DNA of 64,000 nt. Source: Rhizophagus clarus (lineage: Eukaryota > Glomeromycota > Glomeromycetes > Glomerales > Glomeraceae). The stretch lies in the NCBI GenBank assembly GCA_015698045.1, contig BLAL01000236.1, forward strand, positions 310,001-374,000, in the 5' to 3' direction. Shown here piece after piece: positions 11,189 through 22,900 of this stretch. The notes under the pieces were generated by a model. It saw only the letters and a program-made list of their open reading frames with translations, was not told where the DNA came from and ran no database searches. The first letter of the stretch is position 1. Each line of letters opens with the position of its first letter. Position numbers and translations under genes: made by a program.

Positions 11189-13339
11189 ATGAATAAATTA
11201 CAGTGGGCATCAAAACAAACGCACCAAAATTTTTTAAAGTTGTTAATTGTTCTTATTAAATCAGTTTAAATCCAATTAAAATAAAATTTAAAATATAAAT
11301 AATATATGATATAAACTATTAAAAAACAGAAAATTCAATATAAATTCATTAATTAGTTTTTTAATTATTTAACATTAAACCAAAAAAACTTGGTGCTTTT
11401 GTTTTGCTACTTTTTAAAATTTTTAAAAAATCAAAATTTTTACAAAATTGTATTATGATTTTATAATAAAAAAATGTAAAATTAATTATTAAATAGCTTA
11501 AATTATTGATTAAAATTAAAAAAAATCAATACTTTTTAATAATAAATTAATTTATTTATTTAATAAATATAGTTAAAAATTATTATAAAACATATAAGAT
11601 TTACAATTTTTTAGTATAAGGTTTTTTTTGAATAAAATTAGATCAAAGATTTTTATAATAAAATAATACTAAATTTTGGATTCTCCTAGTTAAGGGGAAT
11701 ATGCGAAAAAAAACTGCATTTATAACGGATCTCTAGTTAGTAAGAAATCATTAGTTAAAAAATGGTAATGATTTTCATTTTACATATAGTAATGATTTTC
11801 ACTATATGTAAAATGAAAATCATTACTATTTTTTAACTAATGATTTCTTACTAACTAGAAGTCCATTGTAAATGCAGTTTTTTTTCGCATATTCTCCTTA
11901 ACTAGGAGAATCTAAAATTTAGTATTATTTTATTATAAAAACTTTGATCTAATTTTATTCAAAAAAAACCTTATACTAAAAAATTGTAAATCTTATATGT
12001 TTTATAATAATTTTTAACTATATTTATTAAATAAATAAATTAATTTATTATTAAAAAGTATTGATTTTTTTTAATTTTAATCAATAATTTAAGCTATTTA
12101 ATAATTAATTTTACATTTTTTTATTATAAAATCATAATACAATTTTGTAAAAATTTTGATTTTTTAAAAATTTTAAAAAGTAGCAAAACAAAAGCACCAA
12201 GTTTTTTTGGTTTAATGTTAAATAATTAAAAAACTAATTAATGAATTTATATTGAATTTTCTGTTTTTTAATAGTTTATATCATATATTATTTATATTTT
12301 AAATTTTATTTTAATTGGATTTAAACTGATTTAATAAGAACAATTAACAAATTTAAAAAATTTTGGTGCGTTTGTTTTGATGCCCACTGTATGCACTGAT
12401 ATGATAGCCAAAATATTTAAATATGTTTCAACTCCATTACCACTAATAATAATATATAAAAATTAGTATGATGTTTCTCAACTCCCGCATGTGAGAGCTG
12501 AGTGGTTGATATACAAGTACGGAAGAGCGCATGCTCTATTTTATGCTGTAAGGCTCGGGAAATGTTTCATTACAGAAGAAGTAGTTCATGTATTACTTGC
12601 CAATAAGGCTATTCTCTCACGTTATTTCGTGCAATAGCTAATAAAACAATTTGGTCAGGAAGATCCAAAATTGATCGAAATGAGAAAAATGTATAATACA
12701 AATGGCAGTTACAAATCGTGGGCTAGTGATCTTTCTCTACCCCTACTAAATTTATTATTGACAGAAGCAACTAATTTATATGTGGATAACCTCGCTATAA
12801 ATGGTAACGACTTTGAATTATTTCATTATCTTACTGGCAGAAATCTACAAGTAATATATGTAGCCAATTTCCAATCAAAGTATATACAGTGCACCGATGA
12901 CTTAATTCTAAAAAAAAAATTTATACCCTTCCCAGCTAGACCAAAAATTGCTCACTTTTTACCAATTGTTGAATACGAAAATAATCGCGAACTTAATATA
13001 ATAGCACAAGCGATTATATTTCGGCTGGAACTTGTGAGCTTATGGAAAAGAATTGGTTACAATGAAATATGTAGCGATTTTAATGAGCTTGTCATGAAAG
13101 GCGAATTAATTATTTGTTTTCCCCCAAACCCGTCAAGCAACTGGACATGCCCAACTGCTGATTACGTTATTAAGAAGTTGCAAAAGTTAATTGACTTAGG
13201 TTTTCAACTAACAGACCTAGTTATAGAGGAATCACTTGATATATTTGAACATAATTGGAGAACCATTATTGGAAGCATTTTCTATAATCAGAGGCAAATC
13301 TACTCCATCTATTGTAGAATTAAAATTAAAACAAATTAA
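11189..13339 (+). pseudogene. F-box-like expanded AMF protein, split by a fold-back element and two stops
   Basis: The coding sequence starts at an ATG at 11189 (MNKL), is interrupted by the element at 11201-12389, and resumes in the same frame at 12392 (CTDMIAKIFKYVSTPLPLII). The join has the look of an F-box-like N-terminus. It is followed by SQLPHVRAEWLIYKYGRAHA, a segment I recall from a large uncharacterised Glomeromycotina family, and by SWASDLSLPLLNLLLTEATN further on. Joined, the frame is 320 codons. TAG stops lie at 12464-12466 (where relatives have Trp) and at 12635-12637. The rest is open to the TAA at 13337. The exact start is uncertain because an upstream exon may exist. The biochemical role of the family is unknown to me. 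Confidence 0.65.
11201..12389. mobile_element. 1.19-kb fold-back element, TA target duplication
   Basis: The element is almost entirely two inverted arms of about 590 bp, meeting at a 10-bp spacer (11791-11800). The ends are CAGTGGGCATCAAAACAAAC and its inverse. TA at 11199-11200 and TA at 12390-12391 form the target duplication of the Tc1/mariner (IS630) group. The arms differ at only a few positions, for example around 11728-11736 against 11862-11870, so the insertion or its last copying event is recent. No protein is encoded, so it would depend on a transposase from elsewhere. Confidence 0.9.
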
Positions 13340-13345
13340 AGGTTT

Positions 13346-14135
13346 AGAAGAAGATTAAAGTGTAAAAGAAAATTTGTTTAAAAGGAAAAAATATATAAAT
13401 TGATTTTACTCTTTTATTTTTGTCATTTAATCAGAATAAAATGTATTGATTTTTTTATTTCAAATTTTTTTTATTTTTTATTCACGCAGTATTATTATTA
13501 CATCGATTCATGCGCCACTTATTTTCAAAGAAATTGATGAATCAGAAATATAAGATTTTTAATAACATGTTATTACAATATTAATAATTATGAATTTGTC
13601 AAGTGTAATAACACACAGGCTGAATTCTCACGTCCTTTTGAAAGTTTCTTATTAATAGTAACACACAGATGAATTTTCCCATCCTTTTGATTGTTTCTTA
13701 TTAATATAGTATTTGATTAGTTTAGTTGTAATACACACGAGTGAATTCTCCCGTCCTTTTTTTATGTATTTATAGTTAATTATAGTAAGTTATGGGCTCT
13801 TTCACTGATACCTTGAAAGCTTTAATTTTAGATCAAAATCACGTCAAATATTTCAAATTTTAAGAAACCAATTTATCTCATGTTGATTATCATAAGTGCT
13901 GTTTATTTGATCTTGCATAATCTTTTTATTATCTTGTTTCATTAATTTATTAATTAAATCTATTAACAGCACCGACTGAAAACCGGTTATCTCATCACAA
14001 TGGTAATATTTTTATAAATTTTCTGATATGTTTAAGTTTTTTGGCTTTATCGTATTTTAATATTTAATTTATGAAAGTAAGCGAACGTGGTGATTTCTCC
14101 CGTTCATTTGGTTTTATTATTGTATTCATAATCGG
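13346..14135. other. Intergenic DNA with three short imperfect repeats
   Basis: Between about 13600 and 13770 the motif TAACACACAG-TGAATTCTCCCGTCCTTTTG, followed by TTTCTTATTAAT, occurs three times with changes. A weaker relative, GTGATTTCTCCCGTTCATTTG, lies near 14088. There is no coding signal. Confidence 0.5.
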
Positions 14136-14919
14136 ATGATTTTAAGTATGATTCTGAAAAAACCTCATGCTGACAAAATTATATTAATAGAAACAGGTAT
14201 ATCACTTTTTTTTTCAAAACAAACTTCTTTAATTAATTTTTTTTTATTTTTTTTAGTTATTAAGAAATCAACATGGTGTTTATGTTGCAACAGTTCTTAT
14301 TGCTGTTGTCGTCTTATTGTTTATTCAAAATATTGTTTTGTGATTGTGAAAAGTACAAATGTCGTAAAAAAGGATCGCAAAGTAAGACAAGAAATGGATT
14401 AGGTATTTGGAGTTATGATGGAAAAATAATAGACCATAGAAATGTTGATAAAATTAAGTTTAAACAATTACAGAAATCGGTAAATCACTATTTAATGAAT
14501 AATTTAAAAAAAAAAGGTAATTATCATTTTTTTTAATTAATTATTGCAAAATATTATATCAATATTATGTTATTAAGTATACTTTTATTTTAGCTTGGGT
14601 GTTTTCAAAAAAAATCAGATGTTGCTGCGATAACTTCAAGGATAAGAAAAGAGTTTTTAAATATAATTACCCTTTAAAAAATTGGAAGTGCAGTAAATGT
14701 TCTTCTATTGTACAAGACGAGATACGTAAGAAATTTTTTTATTATTATAATTTTAATATAATAATAGTAACCTATGTTTTATTCGCAGTTCAAATCGCTT
14801 CTGATATTACTTGTTATTGTAAGGAATATAAACAAAAAGAAAGAACATTTAATTATATCGATGAGAAAGATAAAAGATGGATTTGTTCTGATTGTAAATA
14901 TTTTATTTTGGTGAATTGA
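14136..14919 (+). CDS. Multi-exon Cys-rich small protein, unrecognised
   Basis: The exons are supported by clean GT-AG junctions. A first piece from about 14136 ends at 14196, with an intron to 14256. The exon 14257-14516 contains CDCEKYKCRKKG and is followed by an intron at 14517-14593. The exon 14594-14725 contains IRCCCDNFKDKKRVF, then WKCSKC. After an intron at 14726-14788, the last exon at 14789-14919 contains ITCYCKEYKQ, then WICSDC. The last two exons join in frame. They carry two copies of a C-x-C...W-x-C-x2-C pattern that looks like a metal-binding or disulfide repeat. The frame of the second exon relative to the first is unclear: a hydrophobic stretch there reads well in a different frame, so a small indel may have damaged the gene. 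No family recognised. Confidence 0.45.
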
Positions 14920-15271
14920 TTACATTTTATGATTTTTCCTGATATGTGATTTAAATAAAATTTTTGATTGGTTAATTTTAAGAGAAATTTTTTTTTTCAT
15001 TGTTCGAATTTATATTAAAAAAGATTGAGAATTAATAGTAAGAAGAAAGAAAAAAAAAAATAAATAAATAAAGAAAAATTATATCTTGACTAAGGTAACT
15101 GCAGGAAACAATCAAAAGCCTACTAAAAAAAATAAAATAAAATAAATATTAGAGTATTTTTTAATTATTACGTATTAGTTTAACAAGAGATATCGATATA
15201 TTTTCATGTGATCAGAAAAATTATATATAAATATGCTAATAATTTGATTTTATGTAGCAAAATTATCAATT
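14920..15271. other. AT-rich intergenic DNA
   Basis: Nothing beyond A-rich low-complexity sequence near 15040-15080. Confidence 0.4.
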
Positions 15272-16095
15272 ATGTTTAACACAAAATATTTGATGTTTTA
15301 TACTGTTTCCAATAATTTATTTGAATCTTTAATTTCTAAAATTCTTGAAACTTGCTCAGATATTAATACTAGTAACAGTTATATATTCTGCTCTGCTGTT
15401 TCACGTAAAAAATTAATTAACCCAGATAAATTTAACCATATAATTATCATAATGTGCCTTAAATTTTCTGTTTCAATTCAACCAAATATTACATTTCATG
15501 GTGAAAATATAAAGGTTCAAGTTGAAGATTTGAATGATGAAAGAAATTGTGAGAGAAAAGCAGTTTCATTACGTTATATTTATTTAAATTTCAGGATCAA
15601 TCGTTATTACAAAAACACTCGAAATTATAAACGTTTAGACCAATTTGTCAAGCACGAGTGCATTGATGTTAATAGACAAAATAATAGTTGGAATATAATG
15701 GAACTTTCTAATAATAAAACAAAAGATATAAGCTCATATTACAATTGGGAAAACGTAGCAAACTTTCTGAAATAGTAAATATACAGAAGAAAGAACTTTA
15801 TAAGGATGTTCCTTTGTTAATGTGGGCATCCGTTAGCAAAAGTATTATTAAAAAACGTAATTATTATAAATATAACAGAAAAAGAAAATATAAAACAGAG
15901 TATATATGTAAGCCTTTTCCATTTGATATTGCCGGGCTTATATTTAATTATTGTGCAAGAAATAATGATATAAAAGGAATAATCTATACTGAAAGTATTA
16001 TTAAAATAGGTAAAAAATATCATAGTACATTAATTGAAAATGTACAAAAAGAAAAAGGTCGTATTAATTTTTACAAATATTGTAATATCATTTAA
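15272..16095 (+). CDS. Unrecognised protein gene, two overlapping frames
   Basis: A 167-codon frame (15272-15775) overlaps a 116-codon frame (15745-16095) in another phase. The first includes FSVSIQPNITFHGENIKVQV, the second LYKDVPLLMWASVSKSIIKK and PFPFDIAGLIFNYCARNNDI. Both have ordinary mixed composition with Lys/Asn/Ile-rich codons typical of this AT-rich genome. The overlap suggests one gene broken by a single-base shift near 15745-15775, or an unseen intron. No signal peptide or membrane segment is evident. No family assigned. Confidence 0.4.
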
Positions 16096-16917
16096 CTTTA
16101 ATTTTTATACATAATGTGCTTTGTTTAAATATAATAAAAAACATACTATTATTTCAAATAAAATATTTTCAAAAATATGAAGTCTTTTGAACATTCTTTA
16201 AAGCATTCTTGTGTTTTTAATAAAAGTAAGCCGTTGTATAGTTCATGTGAGACATTTATTTTTTTATTCTCTATTGTTGCAAATCAAGTTGTAGCCAAAG
16301 ATTTAATTTTTCTAATCCTTAAGAGCAGTTAATTCGTTATCAACCCACCAAAGGCTTTAAGCATAGTATAAAATATTTATCATATTTATTTGATAAAAAT
16401 ACTTCTTATAGAGTTTGTTGCAATGGTTTTTGCAGCAAATTAACAGTCTATTTGCATCTAGTAATGAACATACACATGTGTATAGTCTCTTCAAACAATT
16501 AATATGGCTTTAAATTTAACTTCCAATGATCATATGGGCCAATCGGCAGAATTAATGAAATTAAGATATTTTATGTTATTATAATTCAGAAATTAAAATT
16601 ACATTTCACAAATCAAATATTCAAAAAATCATATTAATAACTTTTTAAAAATGTAATTTATTAAGTTGCAACAGATTAAATTTTGAATTAATAAATATTT
16701 AATTAAGATTTATTTAATAATTATTTTTAAATATTTTATTAATTTTTTTTAATTTTTTTTTGTTAAATATTATGAATTTCTTTTTTTTTTAATAAACTAA
16801 TTCTATAATATTTTTCCTTTATTTACTAGGATGGATCTATTAGTTTAGTTGAAGAAGTAAATTTTATAATAGAAAATTTTGAAAATGTTATTTTTTATTA
16901 TAATGTTTGATCTTTTT
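16096..16917. other. AT-rich DNA, left part of a dispersed repeat
   Basis: No gene. From about 16740 to 16917, continuing after the retrocopy at 28647-28720, the sequence resembles 31911-32190 (shared TTTAATAAACTAATTxTATA, GATTTTAATC-G-ACTGCG and CGCATATG-type blocks). Confidence 0.45.
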
Positions 16918-16931
16918 TATTTGGGAATGAG
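16918..16931. repeat. Target-site duplication, left copy
   Basis: TATTTGGGAATGAG matches 28633-28646 exactly and brackets the retrocopy. Confidence 0.9.
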
Positions 16932-17000
16932 AGATAAGAACTCTTTCCTGCAGATCTGTGAACCAAATTTTTTACGGAAGAAAAATATTTTATTTTCATC

Positions 17001-18132
17001 ATGAAGAGAAGTTTTTTTCTATCAAAACCAGCAAAACAAATAGCAGAAACATCTTCTTCGACCAAAGTTACCCCTACTACTGCTCTAAAGAGTATACCTT
17101 CTAACCGTTTTCACGATGTTATCATTAACTTTATGATAAAATTCGTTGATACAAATTCAGGATTTCTCCTACTTTCAATAATACCTACGGACCCTGCAGT
17201 AATAGAGACTTTCTTTCAAACTCACGAGGACAAAGTAATCCCTCAGGAACAGTTGGAACAAATTATTGATATAGCCGGCTGCTCTCCTTTTCTAGTTCAA
17301 CTTTTAGCTACTTTTCTTAATCTCTTTCTCTTGGACGACGAATACAGGAAAATTTTTCTCATGGATTCTGAATTTCGCCGAGCATTGGAAATTGCAAGTA
17401 AACAAACTCCCGATATAAAAAATCTCGGGAATCCTATGCACCAATCAGACACGTCGATGAATTTCGATGTTTCTGATACAAATTCAGTAAGATCATTGGC
17501 TGATGTGGATGACGAATTACTCGCCACACTCTCACGTAATATTACACCTATTCATGTCACGCCCTTGACCAAATCTCAGAAGCGGAGTGCTAAAAAGAAG
17601 GCCCGTAAGGAGAAGAAGAAGCCTTGCAGCTACAATCTCCTTCTGGACTGGATGAACAAATAGTGCCCACTTTTAGTGCGGAATCTCCTGAGTATACACC
17701 CTCTAAACCTTCTGGTTCAAGGACGGTTACTTTTAACCAAAGTATTCTTTCTCCTCCTTCCACACCCTATAAGCAGCAGTTGAAGCGAGATTCTAAACCA
17801 CAATCAACTCCTATAGACAATGGAAAGAAGTTAAAACAGAAAGAGACAAACAACTCTTTAAAAAATGGAAATGTTATCATCACTGGTTATATTCCTCAAG
17901 ATCAAGAACAAGCACAATTATTGGATCTTGTAGTTTACGATATTCTGGCCAAATGGGATAACTATACTCTGTTGGCCAATTTAGGACGATGGGATAAGGT
18001 CGTTTCAGTCAGTACAAGGGTGCACAAGAAGTATTTATCAGCGAGGGTTAGACTGATTCCTGACCATGAGTGCTTGAAATGCTACAACGGAGGGGACTGG
18101 ACTGTCAACTTGGGAGGAATCCCTGTTAGATG
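17001..18132 (+). pseudogene. LINE ORF1-like protein, N-terminal half
   Basis: The start is ATG 17001. The N-terminus is Ser/Thr-rich, followed by a helical middle and a Lys/Arg-rich tract (KRSAKKKARKEKKK, about 17580-17620). A one-base shift at that tract moves the frame, which then continues through SGLDEQIVPTFSAESPEYTP, Pro/Ser-rich sequence and a globular segment (YTLLANLGRWDKVVSVSTRV, ARVRLIPDHECLKCYNGGDW). I recall this last segment from many uncharacterised Glomeromycotina proteins that look like LINE ORF1 or gag nucleic-acid-binding proteins. The frame is cut at 18132 inside the sequence ...GGIPVR-W by a Plavaka-like transposon and resumes at 27781. Function is inferred only from the basic composition and the retroposed context. 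Confidence 0.65.
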
Positions 18133-18680
18133 TACAGGTCGAATGAAAAAAAATCGGATTTTGCTCTATTTAAAATAGCCTTGCCGACTTCAATATAGAA
18201 TATGCCAAATTTTGCTTATTTTAGTATAGCCATATCTATTTTTGCCGATTTTTGTTAAATTCTAATTTTTCAGTCATAAATGCCAATTTTAGCGGCCGAT
18301 TTTTACCTTTTTTTAAATAAATACCGATATTTAAACTGGAGATATTATATTTATTATATACTTTACCCTTTTCGTATAGTTCGAATAAAGGATTTTATCT
18401 TATTTAAAATTCCCTTGCCGACTTCAATAAGGCTTTGCCGATTATTTTACTAATTTTTTGCCAATTTTTGTTAACTTCTGATTTTTCATCCAGAAATGCC
18501 GATTTTAGCGGCCGATTTTTACCTTTTTTTTAATTAAATGCTGATATTTAAACTGGAGATATTATATTTAGTGTAAACTTTACCGCTTTTGACACAGGTC
18601 GAATAAAGATTTTACTCTATTTAAAATAGCCTTTGCCGATATTTAAATTGTAATATTTCGTAATTTTACATCATAGGATT
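18133..18680. repeat. Left subterminal repeats of the Plavaka-like element
   Basis: Three diverged units of about 200 bp. Each starts with an (A/C)AGGTCGAAT(A/G)AA- or TAGTTCGAATAAAG-like motif and continues ATTTAAAATxxCCTTGCCGA, then TTAGCGGCCGATTTTTACC. Motifs of the GCCGAT type recur at the right end (about 27290-27778) in inverse. Such subterminal arrays bind transposase in CACTA relatives; binding here is inferred. Confidence 0.7.
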
Positions 18681-18919
18681 TTTGAAATTATTTATTATAC
18701 TAATAAATATAAGATACTATTCTAAATATTCTACTTGTTTTGTATATTGAATTCCCAGTTGGTTCGATTTCACAAACAATAACTGAAGTATTCATAAGGT
18801 TGAACAGTGATAATTGAAACTGATGAGATCGCATTGATAAGGCCTATTCCTAAAAAGTTAATTAATCACATTTAATTAAACGCTATTTAATTGTACTATT
18901 TTTTTTTTCAAAAAAAAAC

Positions 18920-19126
18920 TTTCTTTCTGAAAGAAGAGTCTGCCTCCTATACCGTTTGCCGTCGTGCATAGTGTGTTATAGGAAAGGTGGGCTAGGTGAC
19001 CACCTAAAGTTTGTAAATAACTCTGGTACCAAAGTTGATGATCTATTTACTATACATAGACCTCTCGCTTCGAATTTTGGTTATGATAATTCTGCCTCCT
19101 CTGTCGCATTATTCGTCGAAGTCTAA
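18920..19126 (+). other. Open frame without ATG, possible exon or gene relic
   Basis: About 68 codons are open to the TAA at 19124. They include RLPSCIVCYRKGGLGDHLKF and IHRPLASNFGYDNSASSVAL. Base composition is less AT-rich than the surroundings and codon use is natural, which is why it stands out. No ATG, splice partner or family was found. It lies between the left subterminal repeats and the 3' end of the transposase, so it may be cargo or a relic of an older insertion. Confidence 0.3.
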
Positions 19127-19190
19127 ATAGATATCATTATGACTTATGAGTAAAATATTTACAATAATAATGTAAATTCTTTAATCATAG

Positions 19191-19446
19191 TTAAAATAGG
19201 CATGATGGGATAACTCATATATCATGAGCTCTGTCTGTGCGAAGTGCCGTTTTATTTATAATCAAAGTAGACTTAAGTCGTAAGTAACTTTGATTATCAT
19301 TGATTAGGAAAGTACATGCAACGAAAATCCTTTATCAAGGGGTAAAATAGGCATGATGGGATAACTCATATATCATGAGCTCTGTCTGTGCGAAGTGCCG
19401 TTTTATTTATAATCAAAGTAGGTTTAAGTCGTAAGTAACTTGATTA
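19191..19446. repeat. Two almost identical 105-bp direct repeats
   Basis: Copies at about 19193-19300 and 19341-19446 share AAAATAGGCATGATGGGATA, then ACTCATATATCATGAGCTC and GTCTGTGCGAAGTGCCG, with almost no change. Each copy contains the small palindrome GAGCTC and the inverted pair ACTCATATATCATGAG. They lie just past the 3' end of the transposase. Confidence 0.85.
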
Positions 19447-19949
19447 TAATAATGATGATTATTGGAGAATTAAGTTGCAACATTTTTAAACATTTTTGAA
19501 TAAGTGCCGTATTAATTTAATGTAATTGTTACCCTTTTCAAATAAGAAGGGCCGATTTGCAATACAGCTTTGCCGGCCTTAAATGTATTTATATAGCCAG
19601 AATAATTATTTTATACTTTATGTGATATTTAATTAAAATAAAATAAACCTTTGATATCTAAAAATTATTACATGATTAGAGTTATTAATCACAAAGTATG
19701 GTGCTTGTATCGTAATGCCGTAATAAAAGACCCGATTTGCAATACAACTTTACCAACTCAAAATAAGATCTCTTGTTATCTGAATTATCTGATTTTTCAC
19801 GCGGTTAGAATTAATTACGGTATATGTAACCTTTATTGTTATTCTTGTGCCAAAAAAAATGATTGTTATAATTTAATCAAATACAAATGCTATAATTGAA
19901 TTCGCTATTCCAATTTTACATATAATTCATTTTATATTATATAAAGTTT

Positions 19950-22900
19950 TTAAAACGAAATTTTTTTATTTAAAGGAATCACAGCCATATATTCTTTTGT
20001 TTTTCTCGTCCCAGTATCAAAATTACATTTAATGAATTTTCCTATTATATGATGTATGGGTATAATACTGTCTCTTCTCATATCATAAAACTCATTTGTC
20101 TATAATTCCATATTACATGATTTTATGTCGTTATCTACTTGGCAATAATATCTTGTACTATGATCTTGAACCGGTTTGTACCATTTGACTAACGCTAATG
20201 AATGGGTTAATGATCGTGAACTATTTAAATGAATAGTATGCTCAAAATAAAATTGTACTTGACTGGGATAAACATCGATCGATCCATCATAATGTACAAA
20301 TCGAGCTAATATATATGAGGATTTTTCGTAATGAGCAGCCTGAACAGAACCATATATGTCCGCCCCAATTCTTATTCTCCCATATTGTATAATTCTAGGG
20401 TTTACGACAGTACTGTTATTTGAACCTATTATAGAGTAGATGGAGATGAAACAATAATCATTATACAAACTATTATAAAATTCTACCAGTAGGTCCAAAA
20501 TTTGGTTTGGATTGGTAGTTTCTTTGCGTGGTTTCATTAGCAACCCAGGAAAACATTCCATTCCGTAAGCCGAATCTTCCTCAATAAGAGATAGTCTTAT
20601 AAAATTTTGATACTCATCGCTCGCAAAATCATCAAGTGCAGCCAAGCTGCCAACAGATTTTCTTGGTTCTATTATCTCCAAGGAGGAAAATAAGTGATCG
20701 TTGTCACAATTTGAGAGGAAGTATTGAAGGATTGTATTTTCAGACATAATTCTTAGTAGTTCAGGTTCAATATTACGTCTGCTATTATTATAAGAACCTA
20801 CAATTTTTAAAAATAATTAATAACATTGCGATTTTCAAATCGGAAAAATTAAATCACGTACCTAAAATTCCATTCATCCGTTTAAAGCTATAACACCAGA
20901 ATGAGGACAAAGGACCATAGTCTAATGCGCATTCACAGATATGGAGACAGAGATGCAGATTAGGACTTATTTTTTCTTGGCCATATTTTTGTTCAATTAA
21001 TTTGTTCATCTCTATCAGTCTTGTAAACGCTTCATTTAACATATTTTTTTGTAGCTCTCGGTTTGTTAAGATCTTGCAAGCGCGCACGAAATATGCAAGA
21101 ATTTTTCGGTCGATGTATCCAAGGAAACTCCATGTGATAGGTATTGCAAAAATTAACATGAAGGTTTTCCACATGTCCGCCGTGAAACTTGAGAATCCTT
21201 CACCGGTAGCTATTCTGACAGGGCGGCGTCCAAGGTCACTTGGGAACTTTATCATGTCAGCTCTCTCTTGCATAATTTTGAGCTTTTCGTTATTTAATAT
21301 ACCTTCACCTATCCAGAGTTTTGTTACGATCCATTTCGCAACACCGAGAAAAAAGCAATGCATAGGATCAACCACGCAAAAGCGAACAGGATTAAAATAA
21401 AGTAAGCGGTATATCTCCGACCAGCGAACATGATGTTCAGAGACATGGGCTCTTCGTACTTCTTCAGTTGCACATTGTTTCCACTCACTTGCTTTTTCTC
21501 TTATTTCATTAATATCTCGCTCAACAAACCAGTCGTCTAAATCTGCAAACCCCCCAAAATTTGGTTGATTGTTTATAAAATTTGCCGATTTGTAACATTG
21601 GTAGCATGCAATACGAGCCGAGATGAAACCACATAATTTCCGAAATGCAGGAACGTCGCTAGAACAGCCAATGATTGCACCACGGACAAATCGACCGTTG
21701 TTGTGTTTGTTTATTTTTATAAAATAGCCATTCCACAAACGATTTAACTGGTTAACGATCAGATACAAATAATTGTTAATTTCATGTTGGCTTGGTTCTT
21801 TCGGACCAGGCATTACTGCTAGTGTGAGAATATTGTGTGGCTTGAAGCGTTCATTACGCGGCAAATTACAAAAAATGGCATAAATCACACCAACAGAATA
21901 TTGTGAATTTACGAATGGCTGGAACCAATCCATATTTAACATTAATCCGATATGAGTATCGGCAAATTCTTTTGTAAAAAACAGCGCACCATCATCATCT
22001 GTAAAACTTTTCTAGACCCTACCATCATAGATATCGAATAAAGCTTCAGTTCCGTTTTTCCTTTCTGACCACTTCTGACATGACATTTCAAAATTTTTGC
22101 GATTAAAAAAAAGGGTCAATTGTTGCTTAATATTTATTTACGGGAATGTCATTATCAGACGGAAAATGGGATTATTACTACTATTATTACTATCTATTTT
22201 CGTTAATAGAGGGTTATTGCATTGTTGTCAAAATCGTTCTATTCTGTGATTTGGATAGTTTACAAAACTGCAAGTTGGTATTTCAGTATTGTCTAATAAT
22301 TCTTTTATATCATACAATTTGTGACATCTGTCACAGGCTGCATATTTAATTATCGTTGTGGATATCCCCAACACCTTTTTAGCCATATATAAAGAGGAAG
22401 GAAAAGATGAAAATTTATTTTCATCTATTGTCAAAAGAAAAAATCTTAAGAACTTGAACAAAGAATCTATAGCTACATTGGAAAGTTTAAATCGTTGTTG
22501 ATATTGTAATATCCACAAAATAGTCCAAGTATAATTATCATTAATGTTAATGTTAGGAAGAATTGGTTCGCCATCATCGAAATCTGTTGATGCAAAATTG
22601 ACTTCCTCATCGTCATCATCTTCATAATCATCGGAATAATTAGAATCGCTATCTTCAGTATCTCCATTTTTATCGTCATCATCTTCAGAATCCCCATCTT
22701 GATCATTCTCGTTTCTTACATTATCCAATAATAAATTTTCAAGAACAAGATCAGATATTTTTCCTTTCTTTATCGTTCGATATTTTGCCGATTCATGTAT
22801 AGGTGTCTTCTTTGTTAAAAAGAAATAGTTTCTTGTGAGTAATGGTTCAATATCTTCGGACAATGGTTCAATATCTTCAGACAATTGTTCAATATCTTCG

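Noticed and set aside
17601..17665. Programmed frameshift in the ORF1-like gene
   Set aside because: The shift lies in a Lys/Glu AAG-GAA repeat, a site prone to simple indels, and the copy has another stop at 27796, so decay is more likely.
19651..19899. 82-codon plus-strand frame with several Cys
   Set aside because: No conserved motif or splice context was seen; it lies in the subterminal zone with GCCGATTTGCAATAC repeats. It could be revisited with RNA data.
21002..21400. 132-codon plus-strand frame
   Set aside because: It is antisense to the catalytic region of the Plavaka transposase, which has family motifs.
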